The notes under the pieces: model-generated
Databases searched by the model: none
What the model was told of the DNA's origin: nothing
Seen by the model: the letters and a program-made list of their open reading frames with translations, nothing else
Origin: Bifidobacterium breve
GTDB lineage: Bacteria; Actinomycetota; Acidimicrobiia; Acidimicrobiales; Ilumatobacteraceae
Reading direction: 5' to 3'
Assembly (NCBI GenBank): GCA_945896935.1
Contig: CAMDER010000086.1
Location: 1-7,252, forward strand
DNA length: 7,252 bases
Made by a program: the position numbers and the translations under genes
Shown: positions 6,048 through 7,252 of the stretch, piece after piece
Position numbering within the stretch: the first letter of the stretch is position 1
How the letters are laid out: every line of letters begins with the position of its first letter

Positions 6048-7252
6048 ATGCTTGATCTACTTTCTGGATTCGTTCAGGAACTTCGCAACGCCGGTTTGCC
6101 GGTTTCGTTGACGGAGAACCTTGACGCAATGGAAGCAGTCCGACACATTCCGCTTGAAGATCGTGATGCGTTTAAGTACGCACTCGGAGCAACGATGGTC
6201 AAGAACAGCGCCCACTGGCGTTCGTTCGAGACTGTTTTTGAGGTCTACTTCTCGATGCGTGGGCCCGAGTACAAAATCGGTGAAGGTACCGAAGACGAAC
6301 TCGAGCAAATGTGGCGCGAGATGCAAGAGCAGATGCAGCAACAGCAAGGCGAAGGCAAGGGCTCATCCGGAGGAATGGACAGCCTGACCCCAGAAGAAAT
6401 CGCCCAGATGTTGATGAAGGCCCTCATGAACGGCGATCAAGGTCTCATGCGAGCTCTGGCGAAGCAATCGGTGCAACGGTTCGCCGGCATGGAGCCAGGA
6501 CGCCCTGTGGGCGGCACGTATTATCTGTACCGAACCTTGCGCAACCTTGATCTCGACAACATGCTGCAAAAACTCATGGAGGCGAGTAAGCAAGAAGTCG
6601 GTGGTGAACTGACTGCACTTGAAGAGCGCCTCGAAAAAGATGAATACGAAAGCCGTATTGATCAATTCAAAAAGGAAATCGAAGCCGAAATTCGTCGCCG
6701 CTTAGTGGCCGATCGTGGTGCAGAAGCGATGGCCAAAACTCTTCGTAAGCCCTTGCCTGAAGATGTTGAATTTATGCACGCCAGTCGTGATGAAATGCAG
6801 GCATTGAAAAAATCTTTGTATCCGCTCACGCGCAAGTTGGCAGCACGTCTGGCTCGCAAGCGTCGTCATGGTCGCAAAGGACCCCTTGATTTTCGCAACA
6901 CGGTTCGCCACTCGCTTTCGTATGGTGGCACCCCAGCCGAGCCAAAGTTCAAACAGCCGCGGCCGTCAAAACCCGAACTTATGGTTGTAGCCGATATTTC
7001 GGGAAGCGTTGCCGCGTTTGCTCGCTTCACCTTGATGTTGGTCTACGCGATTCAGGGCCAATTCTCTAAAGTGCGATCGTTCGTTTTCATTGATGGAATT
7101 GATGAAGTGACCGAGTTCTTTAAAGGTACCGATGACATCAGCGAAGCCATCCATCGGGTGAATACTGAAGCAGATGTTGTGTGGGTTGATGGCCATAGTG
7201 ATTACGGCCATGCCTTCGAAGTTTTCTGGGACAAATACGGCAAGGACGTTGG
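6048..7252 (+). CDS. VWA-domain protein, CoxE-like (3' end cut by window edge)
   Basis: Partner of the preceding AAA+ ATPase; CoxE-like proteins bind a divalent metal through a VWA domain and are thought to bring the client to the ATPase ring. The ATG at 6048 opens an uninterrupted frame of 401 codons to the right edge. Residues 1-80 form a helical N-terminal part (LLSGFVQELRNAGLPVSLTENL) found in CoxE-like proteins. Residues 82-110 are acidic and Gln/Met-rich (EQMWREMQEQMQQQQ) followed by a Gly/Ser linker. Residues 200-250 are highly charged and likely helical or coiled-coil (LEERLEKDEYESRIDQF). A very basic stretch (about 262-279, ARLARKRRHGRKG) precedes the VWA domain. The MIDAS motif is DISGS (D316, S318, S320), and VWVDGHSDYGHAF (S384, D385) probably supplies the next MIDAS ligand. 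The C-terminal part of the VWA domain lies beyond the window. No strong Shine-Dalgarno is seen, so translation may be coupled to the ATPase gene. There is no signal peptide or membrane segment, so the protein should be cytoplasmic. Confidence 0.5.
   Translation, partial: MLDLLSGFVQELRNAGLPVSLTENLDAMEAVRHIPLEDRDAFKYALGATMVKNSAHWRSFETVFEVYFSMRGPEYKIGEGTEDELEQMWREMQEQMQQQQGEGKGSSGGMDSLTPEEIAQMLMKALMNGDQGLMRALAKQSVQRFAGMEPGRPVGGTYYLYRTLRNLDLDNMLQKLMEASKQEVGGELTALEERLEKDEYESRIDQFKKEIEAEIRRRLVADRGAEAMAKTLRKPLPEDVEFMHASRDEMQALKKSLYPLTRKLAARLARKRRHGRKGPLDFRNTVRHSLSYGGTPAEPKFKQPRPSKPELMVVADISGSVAAFARFTLMLVYAIQGQFSKVRSFVFIDGIDEVTEFFKGTDDISEAIHRVNTEADVVWVDGHSDYGHAFEVFWDKYGKDV

Noticed and set aside
5156..7252. 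Carbon monoxide dehydrogenase (cox) cluster
   Set aside because: Only CoxD/CoxE-like genes are present; such pairs are widespread without CODH, and no coxL, coxM or coxS is visible.
1..7252. CRISPR array, tRNA/rRNA genes, insertion sequence, prophage or defence system
   Set aside because: No regularly spaced repeats, cloverleaf, transposase, integrase or terminal inverted repeats were seen; nearly all bases are in conserved chromosomal genes.

Overview
The window holds six genes, most of them housekeeping, and reads like a stretch of actinobacterial core chromosome. Base composition looks near 50% G+C by eye, which is moderate for an actinobacterium. The dGTPase-like, MurJ and CoxD/CoxE-like proteins all look like the versions found in Acidimicrobiia, for example the Ilumatobacteraceae of fresh or marine water. 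That placement is an inference from protein style, not from a marker gene search.

Layout. At the left edge a dGTP triphosphohydrolase-like HD-domain gene runs leftward and is cut by the window edge (1-938, minus). About 70 bp separate it from a rightward two-gene unit: obg (1009-2259), the ribosome-assembly GTPase, then proB (2271-3374, or a GTG start at 2256 overlapping the obg stop), glutamate 5-kinase. proB meets murJ (3360-5063, minus; lipid II flippase) tail to tail, and the two coding ends overlap by 15 bp. About 90 bp upstream of murJ a second rightward unit begins: a MoxR/CoxD-type AAA+ ATPase (5156-6025) followed after 22 bp by a CoxE-like von Willebrand factor A protein (6048 to the right edge, incomplete).

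How the genes relate. obg and proB are a very common bacterial pair, although their usual neighbours rplU-rpmA (upstream) and proA (downstream) are absent here. murJ belongs to cell-wall synthesis and is a single gene in this window. The AAA+/VWA pair probably works as one unit, the ATPase acting on a target presented by the metal-binding VWA protein. The same pair matures carbon monoxide dehydrogenase in cox clusters, but no CODH structural gene is visible, so the client is unknown.

I see no tRNA, rRNA, CRISPR array, insertion sequence, prophage or convincing intrinsic terminator. I did not find a clearly new system. The points worth a second look are the altered G4 motif of Obg (TKTD for NKxD), the departures of the dGTPase-like protein from its family's motif, and the orphan AAA+/VWA pair.
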